Shown: positions 1 to 13,678, numbered from the stretch's first letter. The stretch: DNA of 64,000 nt from Nemopilema nomurai (GCA_003864495.1 PEDN01001371.1:1-64000), one strand, 5' to 3'. The notes: generated from the sequence alone by a model not told the origin. Numbers and translations are program-made.

Positions 1-383
1 TGGCCATTGGGAGATCCGCAGAATCTGTAGTTACATCTCATGGAGCCCCGATGAAAGTAGTACACGTAGTAGCTACCACAGTTCCGCATCCAAATGCTAA
101 TCGAATCAGCATAACAGTGGTAGTAGTTGGCAAAGTAGACAGTTCTCTTCACGACGCCTTCGTAATAATGTGGTTTTCGTCCATGAACCCAGCCTCCAAA
201 TTGAGCACCACAGTAATCATTTCCTCCTCCCCTATGGTTCAATGGGCATTCATCCAAAAGAGAATTTCCAGCACTTCCAGCAAAACGATACCATCCATCA
301 AGGTGTGAATCGCAATAATAGCTTGAACTGCTCATCACATTGCGATTGCTTTCAGTTAGGAAGGTGTAATAATAGCAACCATC
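1..383 (-). CDS. D8C-domain (uromodulin/GP2-like) exon, partial
   Basis: This minus-strand exon starts at 383, just after a TTTTTTCCAG acceptor, and stays open to the window edge (127 complete codons). It reads as a D8C domain, the cysteine-rich extracellular module of uromodulin, GP2 and OIT3 that is abundant in cnidarian secreted proteins. Landmarks in order are GCYYYTFL at about residue 2, then SSYYCDSHLDGWYRFAGSAG, CGAQFGGWVHG, a VVKRTVYF strand, IWMRNCGSYYVYYF and a closing RCNYRFCG. GWYRF.G.AG and RNCG.YYVY.L are the family hallmarks. Where relatives have VCF in the VKR-V-F strand, this copy has VYF, so one expected cysteine seems to be replaced. The protein is probably secreted or tethered, because a signal-peptide exon in matching phase lies upstream at 4707-4775. 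The 3' part of the gene, perhaps EGF or ZP domains, is outside the window. Confidence 0.87.
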
Positions 384-3300
384 CTGGAAAAAATGATTTT
401 CCTGGAATGAAAGGTGTTCAATACAAAGGGAACCGTTATTTTTCGGCACAAAACTCTCTCACTCTGAATCATAAGAACACTCAATGGGATTCGGCACAGT
501 TCTTTAAATTTTTGTCACGCCCCTTCAAGCCTATTGGTAAGATGAAAAATGCAAAAAACTTTATTCATTCAAATTGCAACGGACCCTAAGAGCGATTTCC
601 TCGTTGCTGATAAAGTCAAATGCGCTTTTTAAGAGCGTCAACGCGAAAACCTGTTTAGATTCCACCACCGTTTTAGCTCAAATTTACCCCCCGAGAGTGT
701 ACCAAACTGCGCTTTATAATAATCTGACGTAGAAACCAGTCATTTAATGACGTAGAAACCAGAATGCATCGCAACCAAACCAACAATTACCACCAGGCAG
801 AGCTTGTCGTAAAATGCGTGAACGATGTGTTGTAGCAAACTGTGGAAACTTGAAAGATGCAGTTAGCCGATTTCAATGCACAGAGTACCATTCTTCACGG
901 ACGAGCGTCCAGTATGTAAGTGGACGAAGCAATGGATCGAGTTTGTAAATAGAAAACGAGCCCATTGCAATCCAAGTAAATCGACTGTTATTTGTTCTGA
1001 CAATTTCAAAGAAAATGATTTCAAAATCAGATTCTCATTCCTCGCAGGACTCGAAGGCAGCATTAAAGCGGGGCTGATTGAGGAAAAATTGGCATAGCAG
1101 CATTTCCAACAATATTCCAATGCAAAGGGTCTACGAAGCGTAAATCGGCGACGTCAAGAGAACGCCGGATGGTGGGTATAAAATACTCACGTTCTGTCTT
1201 GTTTATAATTTCCGGCCTTCATCATAATTGATTTGTATTTCATAAAATCGATGATGTTGCTTCTAATGATGTCACATAAACGTCCTTCTTTAAACGCTTT
1301 TCCAAGTCTAAATACCAGTCGTTCTCTTCCTTCTTCTCCTGGAGGTATTTTGCAACCCATTCGTCACGTCTCTAAGCGTCACTTGGTTTGGCCCCACACA
1401 ACCCCAACTTTGATGGAATTTTTGCAATCTAATTTTGTTGAATTAGTGTACGAGGGACATTTTTTCGAAATCAGAGCATTTGAATTAGTCATACGTCTAA
1501 ATACATTTTTGAGTACGTTGCACTTTAAGAGCCTATCTTAATCTCCCCATTTTGCATGTGATTATGATACTATCAAGTTAGGATTTGCATTCTTATATCT
1601 GGGTTCTAGAAGTCTATGAAAATCTTATTGCAGAGAAAATGGTTCTAGTTATTTTTTAATGCTGAATAAATGTCTTACTGTTTCGACTATGGCTATATAG
1701 TTACGTCTGAGTGGACATTTGAGTTACGAACAACAAGTTAACAAACCTCTATTGAATCTTTACCCGCCTAGATGGAGTAAAATTAGCTTGACGGATATCT
1801 CGTCGGCTTTGCTAGAGTAGCCATGTGACGTAGCTGGATGATCGAATTTCAATGTGGAAAATTTCAGGTTTTACTGGCTGCCATGGAAGCTGCACAAAAA
1901 ATATCCAAAGCATACTGTTCAAAGTTGAACACGTATTTTGTGACTGCAACTTTTTTGGTGATTATGACATTATCTTCTACTCATGACAGGGAGCCGAGTT
2001 TAGATTAGGCATCTGAACACAAGAACAAGAATATTTAATGCTGAGACGCACAATGTTGGTACAGCTACTTTGAACTCAAATATACCAAAAGAGAAAATTT
2101 AGATAAAAGTTAGTTTCTGTCAACTCTTAGATAGCGGCAGGTCTGTTCCTATCAAAGGAGCCTCTATCAACGGAATTTCACACCTTGAAGAGTAATGAAT
2201 ACTAAGATCTATTAAGCAGAGCTATTATCATGCCTCCTTTCCTCCATATTGTGATTAAAAAAAAAAGAAGTAATGCTTAATTATTTACTTGAACCATTTC
2301 TCCTTTCTTAAAGTGTTGTGTCTTAGCAAATCTTGTTTTCATTTGGAAATACTCGCAGCTAATTGATACCAAACGCTCATTCTTCCTTCATTTTTAATGA
2401 AAAAAACCAACCCTTGACTATAAGCGTAATCAGACATTTGAAAGGCCTTGATAAAGCTTCCTAGAACACCTCACCTCAGAAGTTTAGGCCAGTCTGAACT
2501 CAGTTAGACCTGAAATTCGTTTCGAGCCTTTGAGGTGAGCATGAAATCGGGCGAAATGAAACTCAGGTCGACAAGAATTCGTTTCGGTTGCTCAGGTCGG
2601 TCTGAAATTTTAGGTAAAAGTGGTCATGTAAGCTGGAAAGTTGGATTGCAATGAAACTCGTCGGATGCAAGTTAGGGTTCTGGGCAAAATATTTAATAAA
2701 TTTGGCGCCAATTCGCCATTTGTGCAAGATACAACTTGCGCTTATCTGTTGGATATCATGCTGAAGCACAGGTTGAAGAAGCAAAATAAATGAAGATAGA
2801 TTTCAACACCTGATTTGAAATAATTTTTTTCTGCTGATTATTGGGCGCTATGATCGTTTTGATCTGATATTCACCGTAAATGCGCATGTGTAGAATATTG
2901 AAAATATTCATGCGGGCGGGAGCAAAATTCGCACGCACTATCAAACTTTGACGATTGAGTTTAAGACCGGCATGAGGTTGTTCAAGTGAGGGTGATTCTA
3001 GAGTTGGGCTCATATTCACGACATTGAAAACCCCAGCACTAGTATAAGGTGCAGCTTGTATTTCCTTTGGAAACGGGCACGATCGCGTTACCAATCAGGT
3101 CGTGTTCTCAGTAACAAGGTTATCACAGCGAGGTCGTGTCCAATCCAGAGCGCACTCTCTACATTGTTTTCTAGTCATGACCAAACACAGGTTGTCCAAC
3201 TGATAGACACTTTGTTTGACACGACTAAATCACAAGGTATCAAATTATAGGCACGACTATTATGTACCCTTGTGGCATCTCCACTAAGCTCTCGAAATGT

Positions 3301-4706
3301 TGGCAACGGGACAAGTTTCAGAATACAACTTAAAGCAGTAATAACTGACGGTTAAAACTAAAAAAATTCCGTCAAATATTCTTATTAAAAGACAATGTTC
3401 TTGGAATCTTCAAGCCGTGGCGGGCATAAAAGGCACGCCCTTTGGCTTTGACACTGCAGTCAAGTCCCATGAGGAATGGTCCCTTATTCTTCAGTGTCCG
3501 TGAAAACCCGAGAATGAATCTCATATGCCACTCTAGATATATTGCTTGAACCTAACAGTGCATGGGGGGGGGGGCGAGGGGCCATAGTTTAAAAGACATC
3601 AATGGTCGTCACCTTAAAGGTGCATCGCAATCCCGAACACACGAAGCCCAAAAGCTGCACATTCAGGAACAACAGATTGGTGCTATTGCAATCGTTTTGA
3701 GTGTTTTCGCACATAAAAACAAAGCCAACGGGCTCGTGGCCAACTCTAGATAATCTGCTATGGCAAAACAGGGCCAAGAAGTCTCTGAAATCATGCAGTA
3801 TTTCGCTGGCCTTGCAACAACTAGCTAGCTAAAGAGTTTAACATTGCATAATTGCATATTTTCGTGTTTCCAAAATTCTCAGAAAAGTGTGCAATAATTA
3901 AAGAAGCAATAGGTAGCGGAGTCAAAAGGAATTTGAAAATTTGTATATGAAAAATAGTGGTGTATGTTTGGTTTTTTGACTAATCGACAGCCCTAAACAT
4001 CACTCTAAGTTGAAGTAAATTCTACGAACTGCACTTACGTAGGTCGGAGATGCACTGAGCATCAAGCTGTTTTGTCCGTAAATCTGAAAGGGAGATGTTT
4101 CATATTTCATTCATTGTATCTAATACACTTAAAAACTGTAATGAAAGTATAGGTATTAGAATCCATATAGACGAGAACAGGAATGAGATTTTCCTGGAAT
4201 CACATCATCCCATAGAGAACAGCTGAGGACTAGATTATGGTCGGTGGGAGTGCTACTGAGGGAATTTTAACTGAATATGTTTCAGTACGGATGATATTAC
4301 GTTAAAGGCGGTAGAGAGACCATGCTTGTGGATATTGTCGATGATGTTTCTCTAAAGATTTACAGTGACTGATCCACTCCAACCAGGGTAAGAATAAGAA
4401 CGATCGGTGTTAGTATAGACTGCACCCCATATATGTGCATAACCCTAACCCTGGCGCCCGTGTTGCTTATATGGTGCGAACATTTGTAGCTGGTCTCCGT
4501 TAACAATCTCCACTTAAACCAAAAACAGTTCCTTGTGCTGAGCTGGACATTCAACGATAAACAAGTTGTGATGATCTTTTCAATAAACATTCAGTCTTCA
4601 GCGCCAGTCCTTATGCACACACATCAGTGGACGCTGAAGAGCATGTAACACAGATTGCCATTGTAGACAGTGCCAAATCAGTAAGAAAAAAATACCAGTA
4701 ACTTAC
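384..4706 (-). other. probable intron of the D8C gene
   Basis: Apart from the THAP fragment at 814-1174, I see no supportable gene in this stretch. It is AT-rich with short unrelated ORFs and a G homopolymer near 3564. Several 60-110 codon ORFs on both strands lack domain signatures or splice context. Confidence 0.5.
814..1174 (+). pseudogene. THAP zinc-finger domain fragment, frameshifted
   Basis: The plus strand carries a recognisable THAP (C2CH) DNA-binding domain split over three frames. It starts at the ATG at 814 with MRERCVVANCGN (the C..C pair), shifts frame near 870, and continues as HRVPFFTDERPVCKWTKQW, FVNRKRAHCNPSKSTVICSDNF and KENDF (the CSDNF/F box). It shifts again near 1085 to read IGIAAFPTIFQCKGSTKRK. 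Domain order and spacing match the THAP family, which is expanded in cnidarians through P-element-like transposases and their domesticated relatives. At least two frameshifts argue for a dead copy. No transposase body follows, so its origin (transposon or host gene) cannot be told. It lies opposite in strand to the surrounding D8C intron. Confidence 0.75.
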
Positions 4707-4775
4707 CTCCGACAAAGACAGGAGCACAGCAAACGCAAGAAGGTAACCTCCCCAGACGGAAGACGGCATCTTCAT
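4707..4775 (-). CDS. signal-peptide exon, probable first exon of the D8C gene
   Basis: An ATG at 4775 (a second in-frame ATG lies at 4769) opens 23 codons and ends at a strong donor, GAG|GTAAGT. The peptide has a short polar start (MKMPSSVWG) and a hydrophobic core (YLLAFAVLLSLS), as expected of a secretory signal. The exon ends in phase 0 and the D8C exon at 383 starts in phase 0, so direct joining gives a signal peptide followed at once by the D8C module, a common arrangement in this family. The 4.3-kb intron between them shows no other convincing exon. The link is inferred from phase, strand and architecture; transcript data would settle it. Confidence 0.55.
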
Positions 4776-5073
4776 CAGTGAATAGCTCTGCGAATAGCTG
4801 TGGTGACCACCGCCAACTGTAGCGCAGAGTGACACAATTGCGCATACTCTCCACGTTATGAAACCAGCATGACAGCCTGTCAAAACTTGATGTGCCAACT
4901 GGAGATGTTCTATTTGAAGGTGAATTTCTAGGAAAACACTTTAGGTTGATTGATCTGTGGAACTTCATTCTGTAGAAAAATTCCCCCAGCGTTATGAAAG
5001 TAACACGGATCGAGTAACAGAGCATTCCTTTACAAAGCGAAACAGCCACCGACCTGAATCCTTGATGAAAATT

Positions 5074-5206
5074 CGAGGGGCTAATCACTTCAAGAAGACC
5101 TCGTACACCTTTTGTAAAATCCTGTTGTTTTATCATAGAATCCCTAGAAATCCTATTGTTTTTGTGGAAATCTCGTACGCTATTTACAAGAGTGAACTGC
5201 CCCTTG
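5074..5206. mobile_element. 133-bp MITE, 8-bp-TSD (hAT-like) family, copy 1
   Basis: Left end CGAGGGGCTAATCAC and right end GTGAACTGCCCCTTG form imperfect terminal inverted repeats. The interior matches the element at 39397-39518 in inverse orientation; shared runs include AATCCTATTGTTTT and GTACGCTATTT. The flanking octamers (tgaaaatt and tcaaaaac) agree at five of eight positions, consistent with a decayed 8-bp target duplication. It sits about 300 bp upstream of the D8C signal-peptide exon. Confidence 0.75.
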
Positions 5207-8200
5207 TCAAAAACCTTTTGCCTGGCATTGCTAAGCAAGAGTTCAGGGTGGGCTCTGACTTTGAGCCCAGGCGCGTTATATTAATGGTATCCAAATTATG
5301 GCTCAAGTGAAATTAAAAAAGACTGCCTCACGGTTGCTACAAAAGCTTCAATTACGTTTGGATTTTTTCCTTGACATCCAAATTTTCCGCAAGATTCAAA
5401 CTTCCAGCAGTGTAACTGTTGCGAAGAGAAACCGAGGCAATTTTTGCGGCATTTCTTTTTGATAGGCAAATGCTGTTGCACTTCAGTTCTTCTAAGGCAC
5501 TGTTTTCCGAGAAAACGAGCGGACTATGCTGAAGTCTTGGACCTCAAGTTAGGGATGTCAAATAAGCCTATTAAAATTGTCCAAATAACTTTCCTTATGC
5601 AAACCCGCATGTAATTTCATCGCTCGAAAAAACCACTGGTAGACTAGCTGTAGATACAATAGAAGTCTTTTACACATACTAACTCGAACGTTTACTATTA
5701 ACCTAGAATCGTGGTTGCCACATCATAGCCATTTACTTCACTCGATTTTGGTGATATTCAAATAACATTTTATGAAGCAGAGACTCTCTTGTAATGTACA
5801 GTCAATTTTTTCAAGCATAAACAGTAGGGTTGACACAAACACCAATGTTTCTCCAAACTACATTCGTAAGGCAGATTACCTTTATTTTCAGCGAACCGCA
5901 TAATCAAGAGGTTTCCTTTCACTTAAACGTTTGTTTTGCATCAAACTTCCGATGAAAATGTGTATAACTTTCATTATACCACATATTGCCACACAAATAA
6001 TAGCTGTTTTATAGACAAGCATTGCGAGACTCAGACGTAAAACTTCCTTACTGCTAAACGTGAGGCCTGCAATACTTGCTTCAAATAATAACCATTGAAA
6101 ATCATGCATGTTGCAATAAAGTATATTTTTCTCAAAAGTCAAAGTCAACCTTGGCTTCCCTTCTTACAAAGTCAAAACTCCGAGGCTGAACCTACTCTAT
6201 TTCAGATCTTTCCGACATGATCAGGCCAATATTTATCAACAAATCTTAGCAGTAGTGGGAAGTTTAGTGACAAAGTTCATTCCCTCAAATAATAGTGGTT
6301 AGTGCTCCAAAGAAGATCGGTTATTTCTGTCTTAATGTACGGAGCAGCTCTTTGCTGTGCCGTGTAGCAAAGCCCTGCTTATGAAATCGAAAGGAAACCA
6401 AGACCACGCTTGAATGGTGCAAAGACGAAACGAACAGACCAAATCCTCACGACATCAGCAAAATCTGCTTGCCATCACTTGCACTGGGGTATGTGTTTCG
6501 TTTTGAACTAGATGCACCACTGGAATTAAACCTGAGGATGGCATTCCATTAGTCTTGGTACCAGACTCACTGTATGCAAAATGGTAGAGAGCAATGCTTG
6601 TGTATCGCAGAACGTCTTACAGCACCGGGGGCGCGTCCAGAGAAGGCCTGAAGCATGAATGCATACCAAGCGCAAGCAAAGTAAGCGTTAAAAGTGAAAG
6701 CCAAGAAAAATACACTGAAGGATTTGCTGGTATTTACGTGCGTGCTTCGTGTCGGGTCTGGTTTTCAAACCAGTAGGTTCACTAGTTCCTTTTGTCTGTT
6801 TGGCGATTCTGCATGTTAGTCACAGCCATTGGAATTGTAAGGTATCAGCACTAAACCAAGCTGCACTTGTTTCGTAATTAACAATGATTTTCCCTGTTGT
6901 GAAGTACGGAGAGTCAATGATTCGTGAACTATATGCGTAACACCTTGGTAGATAGACGCGAAAACGTAAGAGTTGAACGTACGATACGGAGCGTGTGATA
7001 CGAAAGAGAGCGGATACAATGAACACGAAGGGATATATTGAATGCTGTTGGTGAGTAATTAAGGGTACGTTAGAGCCCAGACTCCAGTACTTGACACCTG
7101 CCTTGGCATTGCATAGCAAAAAGCTGCATCTCTTAAAGGGGCTGTGTCACGGTTTTGTAAACAAACCAAGTACACGGGACATTGTGCGTTTTTAGCCGGA
7201 CTTGCACATCGGGATAATGGCGGATGATGCTCCTGTGCATTGATAAGCTCGATAAATTGTATTTTCTGAGCGTATGTACCGAACATGGAATGGACAATTG
7301 CTATATTTCAGCATATGTACCGACAATCGCAACGATAAGTGTATGTTAATTTGGTCTAGGCTAAGGAAATGATACTTCATTCAATCATGGCGAAGATATT
7401 CCGTTTGTCTTGGTGAATTCAATTGGTGAATTGATCCAGCAAACTTTAATAATGTTTCTCGCTTATAATATTCATCGGTAAGGTAGGTTTTTTGGGGTCA
7501 TTTCGGCCAATTTCTATAAACAGCTCCTTGCGAGTTGCGGAATCCTAGCCGCAAAGTGTCCTTTTCGTATCGCCATCCTTTATCCAAAGAAATATGGTGA
7601 TAAGGCTGAAGAAAGAACCTTTATTATTCGTTTCCTTTCACATCCAAAAATGCAAAAGGTTCGCACGATGAGCACGGATAAAAAAAACTGTTTTATTCCA
7701 TATTGGTTTTCCTATTGAACGCAGGTTGTTTCACCCAAACAACTTTCGCAAACTGGCGTGTTGCCACGCGGGATGTCCCTTGTGACGCCGCCCCTTTAAA
7801 ATAGCATAAGCCAGCAGCATCGCACACAGCGCAAATCATTCAAAACCATAAAGAATCAACTTAGCACCAACTTGATACTCTTGTTTCTAGTTTCTCGAGT
7901 TGGCTCATAATATGAACACTTCATCGGGGATGAGTTACATTTACCATTAACCTGTCAGGCATAAATTGATAAAGAAGCAACGGTTGACACCATTGCTCTG
8001 CTTCCACTTTGAGGTTCGGATTACCAGTCCACTGGTATATTTTCAAGCAACCCCAAAACTGTTGTTATATTCGCGACGAAGAAGGTTGGCCCAGCGTCTA
8101 CAATATTTGTCTGTGGTTCATATTGCAGCGTCGTTAAATTTCATGTTTGCATGACAGACAGAAATATTCGACATTTGACCACTTTGATCCGCATAGTTAG

Positions 8201-10279
8201 TTCTGTTTGGACTCAAACCTATCGATTTACAAGCTCCTGTATATTGACAAGATGGTCGGAAGCCGAGATGTGAGCTCGCAACTTTGGTATCTCATTTTGC
8301 TTACTGAGCTGCTGTTCCAGGAACAATGCATTATGGCAATTTGCCTCGTAACTGATGTTTATCAAACACACTTGTTGTTGTCAAGGAACATGTGACCCTA
8401 ACTTGCCATTCTTTTTTCACAAGCCTGTTTAGTTTTCCAATACTATCTAGCAAAGTCTAACAAAAGTATGCTCTTAGTTGGAGAAGGAGAGCCTTGAAAA
8501 AGGCTTCAAAAAGAAGGAAACATGGCTCTTGTAAGAGGAAGTGTAAGAGGGTTTTCAAAGGCAATAACAAATTTCGACGTGGTACGGCTGAAATGGCTCC
8601 ACCGTTTTCACAACTAAATGTTTAGATATTCCTTAGTATTTTGAACTCCTTATATCACATATCTTAAAAAAAGACACCTTGTTTTATTAAGTACAGTGTA
8701 AAGTGAAAGTATAATGACATCAGTTAAGTATGAGGCCAATTCTCGAATTGGTATCGAATTCATAGTCCACGTTATCTTACCAAACATTAATATTGGACCA
8801 GCAAATATTTGCATACCTAGCAAAGATGTGTCAGGACATATCTTGAACTCAGGAAAACATTAAAAGCTGACTTGCGTGGTTATCTTGGACTTTAGCGCTG
8901 ATGGCACGATTACGAATCCTGGTGGGCCAAAATAGTTGGCCATCGGGCTCAAATTTTCGGGCACGCTAAAAGAGGGAACACCATTTGGCTCCTTACCCGC
9001 CAAGCAAACGGATCAAACATTGATACGATGGTGAAACTAGACTGATAACTGGTTGCAAAAGGCATTTTCCACTTGGTGCCCCCACTGTCATTCGTGCGCT
9101 TTAAGAAACTCTTTAGACATTTCTTTCCAATAGAACACAACAATCGTTTTGAGAACGCTGTCATGTTTAGATTGAACAGCCTTTACCATCATCTGATTTT
9201 TGTGTTTTGTAATCAATAAATATTTTAGCATCCTCATCAGTCCAATCAGATATCTGGAAGCTCCTTCGCTTCCCAACTTATCCTCCACGATCATCGATTT
9301 GATTGGAGTTTGGTTTCGCTTTGCTGACTTGCTGTAGGTGTGCACCAACTTTTATTGTCTTCGCGTTGAACGTCTCAAACTTGATCCATTGCCGTGTAAA
9401 CGCGACAAAGACCGTATCCGAATATTTGTACCGGTTGGGGTCTCGTTTGAGTCTTTTCCTTTCCCTCCTTTAAAGAAGTTTAAAAGAATGTAAAAGAATT
9501 TTAAACGCAAAATAAACTAAAAGTAATTGAAGTTGTAAGCATTATCAGATTCAGAGCGTAATCAGAAGTGTTCAAAACTGCCAATTTTGAATCAACGTCG
9601 AAGTCAGTTGGATTTTCATCTCTCCAGGTGATTATCTCTATAAGAAAGATTACCGCTTACCTTATTCTCTTTGCTGATGAGACCTTCCTCGAAAGCAGAA
9701 ACCCTAGTTTCAATCATAGTTGAGAGAACTTCTTGACATGATTCGCACATTGCATCATCCCTACTTTTGCAGCATAATTCATCAGTTCGTGCTATGACAT
9801 TCTTTTCGCTGGTGCTTTAAGCAGTCACAAATTCCTTGAGAAACACCAAGCTCAAGAGTCCCTTTCAAAGTCAGCTGTTTGGAAATCCGCAACAGGTATT
9901 TGCATTTTCACTTCTTGTTGATCGGAGAGCGAGAAAACATTTCATTTCAATAATTTTAAAACCTTTTAAAAAGTTGATTTGCTACCAAAACAAGTCGTTG
10001 CGCAATATTCGACTTTTGATTTTCCCGCGCTTTCCGTATTGCGTAGGTGAATGGTAGCGCGAAGATGACGCGATCGAGGCTGTTTGCTTGTTCTCTCTGG
10101 ATTTTAGAGGTGCAAGGTGGATGATGAAAATCGAGACACGAAATACGAGGGGTGTTCAACTTTGACGCGTTCTTAGAGTTTCTGGAAACTAATCATCGAC
10201 GAAAAATTAAGATAAAAGACGATCTTTGCTACATGATATGCGGAGCTCTTGAGGTCAACGCGTTACATTGATCGCAAGT

Positions 10280-10693
10280 TTTTTTCAGAAAAAACCTAGC
10301 TTTGGTCCTAGTACTAAAAGTTTCTATATTTTTCACTAGTTTCTAGTACTAAAATTGTCTTAAAAGTTTCTTATTTTTAGATAAGCATTTAACATCAAAT
10401 TTTGCGCCTTCCTTTGCATATTTATAACTCAACAGTTAGATTTGATATCGTATCGTTGATTATTCTTATGAAAACAGGGGTATTTGCTATCGAGACACCC
10501 AGTACAGTGTACTTAAATTGTTGTATTATTTTCGTATTATTACCGAGACACCCGGTATTATTTTCCGGTTCAAAAAATCATCTTAATTTTTGGGAGTTTC
10601 TTAAAAATATGGATTAAGTTCTAAAAGTTTCTTTAATTTTTGGGGCTCTAGTACTAGGTCTCTTATAAACGGTTTCTTATAGAAAAAAACGTG
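10280..10693. mobile_element. diverged TA-type MITE related to the 33-34 kb family
   Basis: The right end reads CTTATAGAAAAAAACGTG followed by TA, close to the CACG/CGTG termini of the elements at 33084-33859. Both flanks carry repeated CTAGTACTAAAAGTTTC-like blocks in inverted arrangement, as in that family. The left boundary is uncertain. An internal pair of GAGACACCC repeats near 10492 and 10545 is also seen. Confidence 0.5.
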
Positions 10694-11255
10694 TACAAAG
10701 ATTTAATGGTTGAAAAAACAACTTGTGAAGGTTTTGTGGTATATCTAAGGCTTCTTAAGGTTTGTTTCAACATTTTCCAACTTATTTTTGCAGTTTATTC
10801 TAATTTCTCTTTGCAACTTAACTAAATTCAACTTGCTGTTATTTCTAACAAGGGGTCCGGAAAAAAGAAAAAACTCAAAAATCAATTGCCGGTCTCAAAA
10901 ATCTTATCTTAAAAATACTACCTCATTTTTCATGTTGATTGTTGCTAGTGAACATTTTTTGGTACCGAGATGGATTTGCCGTTGCCAGCAAAAACCCTCA
11001 TAATTTCAGAACTACTTGTGAGATTTGGCTTTACGTTCGAGAAAATGAAGACCATGAAATGAGGACTAGAAAAATGCGTTCTTTCCTTTACATGGGTTTT
11101 CTCTCATTGAAATGATTTTCTTCCAACATCTAAGATTCAATGTAGAATCACAGCCACAAAGCCTCTAGTGCGCATGCCTTGCAATTTCCACTTTGCCTTA
11201 GACCTTAGGCCTAGAGAGTTCTTTCGCTGCCTCGTATTCGTTATGCTTAAACGGC

Positions 11256-11451
11256 CAGTGACGCATTTACCCATGGGCCTGGGGACCTTCTAAGGTTTTT
11301 ACTTCTAGAGAGGCCCAAAAAAATTTATAATGTTAAGCCTAAAGAAAGTGCTGTTGATGATTTGAGTAGCATTACACAAACTACTTTGGCATTTTTCAGG
11401 GGGCCCTACTAACTTAGGCCCAGGGCCCCGGCAGTCGTAAATGCGTCCCTG
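11256..11451. mobile_element. 196-bp non-autonomous element with hAT-like ends
   Basis: CAGTGACGCATTTAC at the left and GTAAATGCGTCCCTG at the right are near-perfect inverted repeats beginning with CAG, as in many hAT-superfamily elements. The interior is GC-rich near both ends (GGGCCTGGGG and CCCAGGGCCCC) and has no coding capacity. Flanking octamers taaacggc and tcaacgat match only partly, so a target duplication is not proved. Confidence 0.65.
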
Positions 11452-13678
11452 TCAACGATCCGACCAAATTTGAAGAAATGGACCAAGCTATAAACCGATC
11501 ATATGCAATTTCGAATTAGGCTCGACATCCTTCGAGTTTTAACTTTGCGCAGACACCAAGTTAGCTAACACAAAGGAATGCCATTCGGCTTTGAATAATC
11601 CTGATTGAGATTGGCTTGTAAAGCTTCGATTGTGCCGAAATGTCCGATTTTAAATGAGAAGTGGGATTTGCTTTTGTTTTTATTGGGGTATGTTTCCATT
11701 GCGAACGCTTCACGCGAGAGCGACTGGGAATTCAAATGCCTTTTGGCTGCTATAAAATGCTCTGTGTTAGTTTTCAGTCTAGAAGACAAATTTTTTGTTC
11801 AATTGTTCTTGTGAAAAATTCGATGTTAATGACTACATTTTTAAAGTGGAAATAAAAACGTTCACTATTTGGCTGGCCTATTTTGGTTTCTAGTGCACCA
11901 GAGGCTGTACCTGTTTAGTCATGCACCAGGTACGTTCATCAGGTGTGCACCATACATTGAATGTTACTTGGCATTGAACTATGCACAAAATAGATTGGCT
12001 CTCTTTCTAGGAGCTGGTAGAACATTCTAGGTGTATGCAAGTAATGTACGTTGAGTAGAGAGTTATGCATCAGATTTATGAAGAGCTGTTGTCTCCCTAC
12101 GCGCTGACAACTCAAAATTTCCATCGACAGCTAATGAGTACAATTGTTCACATTCCATAGAAGACAAAGACGAAATTTCTGTGCAAAACCAATGGTCATA
12201 CAAACTGTGCAATCTTCCATTTATCATTGCCCTGCTATGATTCAATATAAATTACAAAGTAGGTAAACTCTAAAACGTCTTCTGACTTTCCCTGTAACTT
12301 CGCGCGCAAGGTGACAACAGAGAGTTATGTGAGGCGTGATTGAATTCATTTTGCTGTCATTTGCCTACTTCAATAGTTTCCCATAATAGTGACCTGTCCT
12401 GTGTTTTCTGCCAAATGTACCAATCTGTCACTGCATCTACCGCTGAGTTGTCTGTTCAAGTAGCTTCATTGGAAAGTATTGTGGTCTTAAGGAGCCTCGT
12501 GACTGGCTTTAAATTTTTAAAAATCTGTAATGTTGAGACCTCAATAAGAAGTGAAAGCAAGAAAATATTACTGACCTATTACGTAATGACTGATTGAAAT
12601 CGAGACTGAGAGTCCGGTCTGTGTTTGGAGTAGGGTGGCACTTTTCAGCTTCGAGATTCCAGGTATTCTCGTCTGTTTACGTGTTTCCTAAACAAGGCTC
12701 TCCTGGTGAAACAAAACAAGAAAAGCAAAAATAGCTCAAAGGGAAGAAATGTTTAATAACACTATCGATTAAGGTTCAACAGGGCTGAGCAAGGCATGGC
12801 AAGTCGGAAAAGTAGCCAAACGAGATGAGGTTGATCAAGAACAGCTGCCAAGTTCGTTAACACGTGGCTTGAGCAAGCCAGTAACACGAGACCAGCTAGC
12901 ATGGGTATCTGGGGCGAACCCCAAGGATGCAGGAAGCACATAAAGGGTATGGGGCGGATAAAAAAGCGGCGCATGAATACTCATACTTTTACATTTGGAA
13001 TGGGCATTTTTGGTTCTTGCACGAGCTTTTTTGCGTGGTTTGACAAAGAGGGGTCATGGCCCCTCTGCCCCCCTTAGTTGCAACATCACCGGTGAACCCT
13101 TTTAGTAGGTGGCGGTGTCCGTAGCGTCATCTGGATTGAACAAAATTGTGATTACGTTGATAACAGGCTGGCCTATGAACCAGGAGCTTGAGTCTCACAT
13201 TCCGGGCAAGCCAGACAGATTGAGGCGAGACTCAGCGATTGCGGCTTTCTGCGCGGATGGAAATCTTCTTTGGCAACTCCGGTAACAATACCGATAAAAA
13301 ACTAATCTCTGGTTGGTCTCAGCATTCAGAAAACTATATATTCAAGGACATTTCAAAGACACTGGTACATGTCAATGCGACAACGGAATACCTTTGTACA
13401 ATAGAAAGAGCTTAAATCACGACTGCTCATAATTTGTATTGAATTTTGCTATTAATATAAAATTGCGATGCATTAAGTTGTGATAACGAATTAATAGTAA
13501 TTTTTCATTTTGTTCATATAAATCTTTCCAACGACTAACGATGTATATGCTTCAATCAAATTTAAAGACTATAAAATTTTGTCGTAATCATAAGGCCAAT
13601 AACACTAATATTCATCACAGACAACAGTCATTTGAAGTTACTGATTTAAATAAATGAACTGTCATTTTTAAATAGACT

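Noticed and set aside
51..589. Two plus-strand ORFs at the left edge
   Set aside because: Antisense shadows of the D8C exon and its intron.
1233..1541. 102-codon plus-strand ORF downstream of the THAP fragment
   Set aside because: Considered as a continuation of the THAP protein, but it shows no transposase or other recognisable motif.
4678..5238. 186-codon minus-strand ORF
   Set aside because: It lies in a different frame across the signal-peptide exon and a MITE, with no domain signature.
8949..9460. Overlapping minus-strand frames
   Set aside because: They look like a decayed coding sequence with stops and frame changes, but no family could be named, so no gene is claimed.
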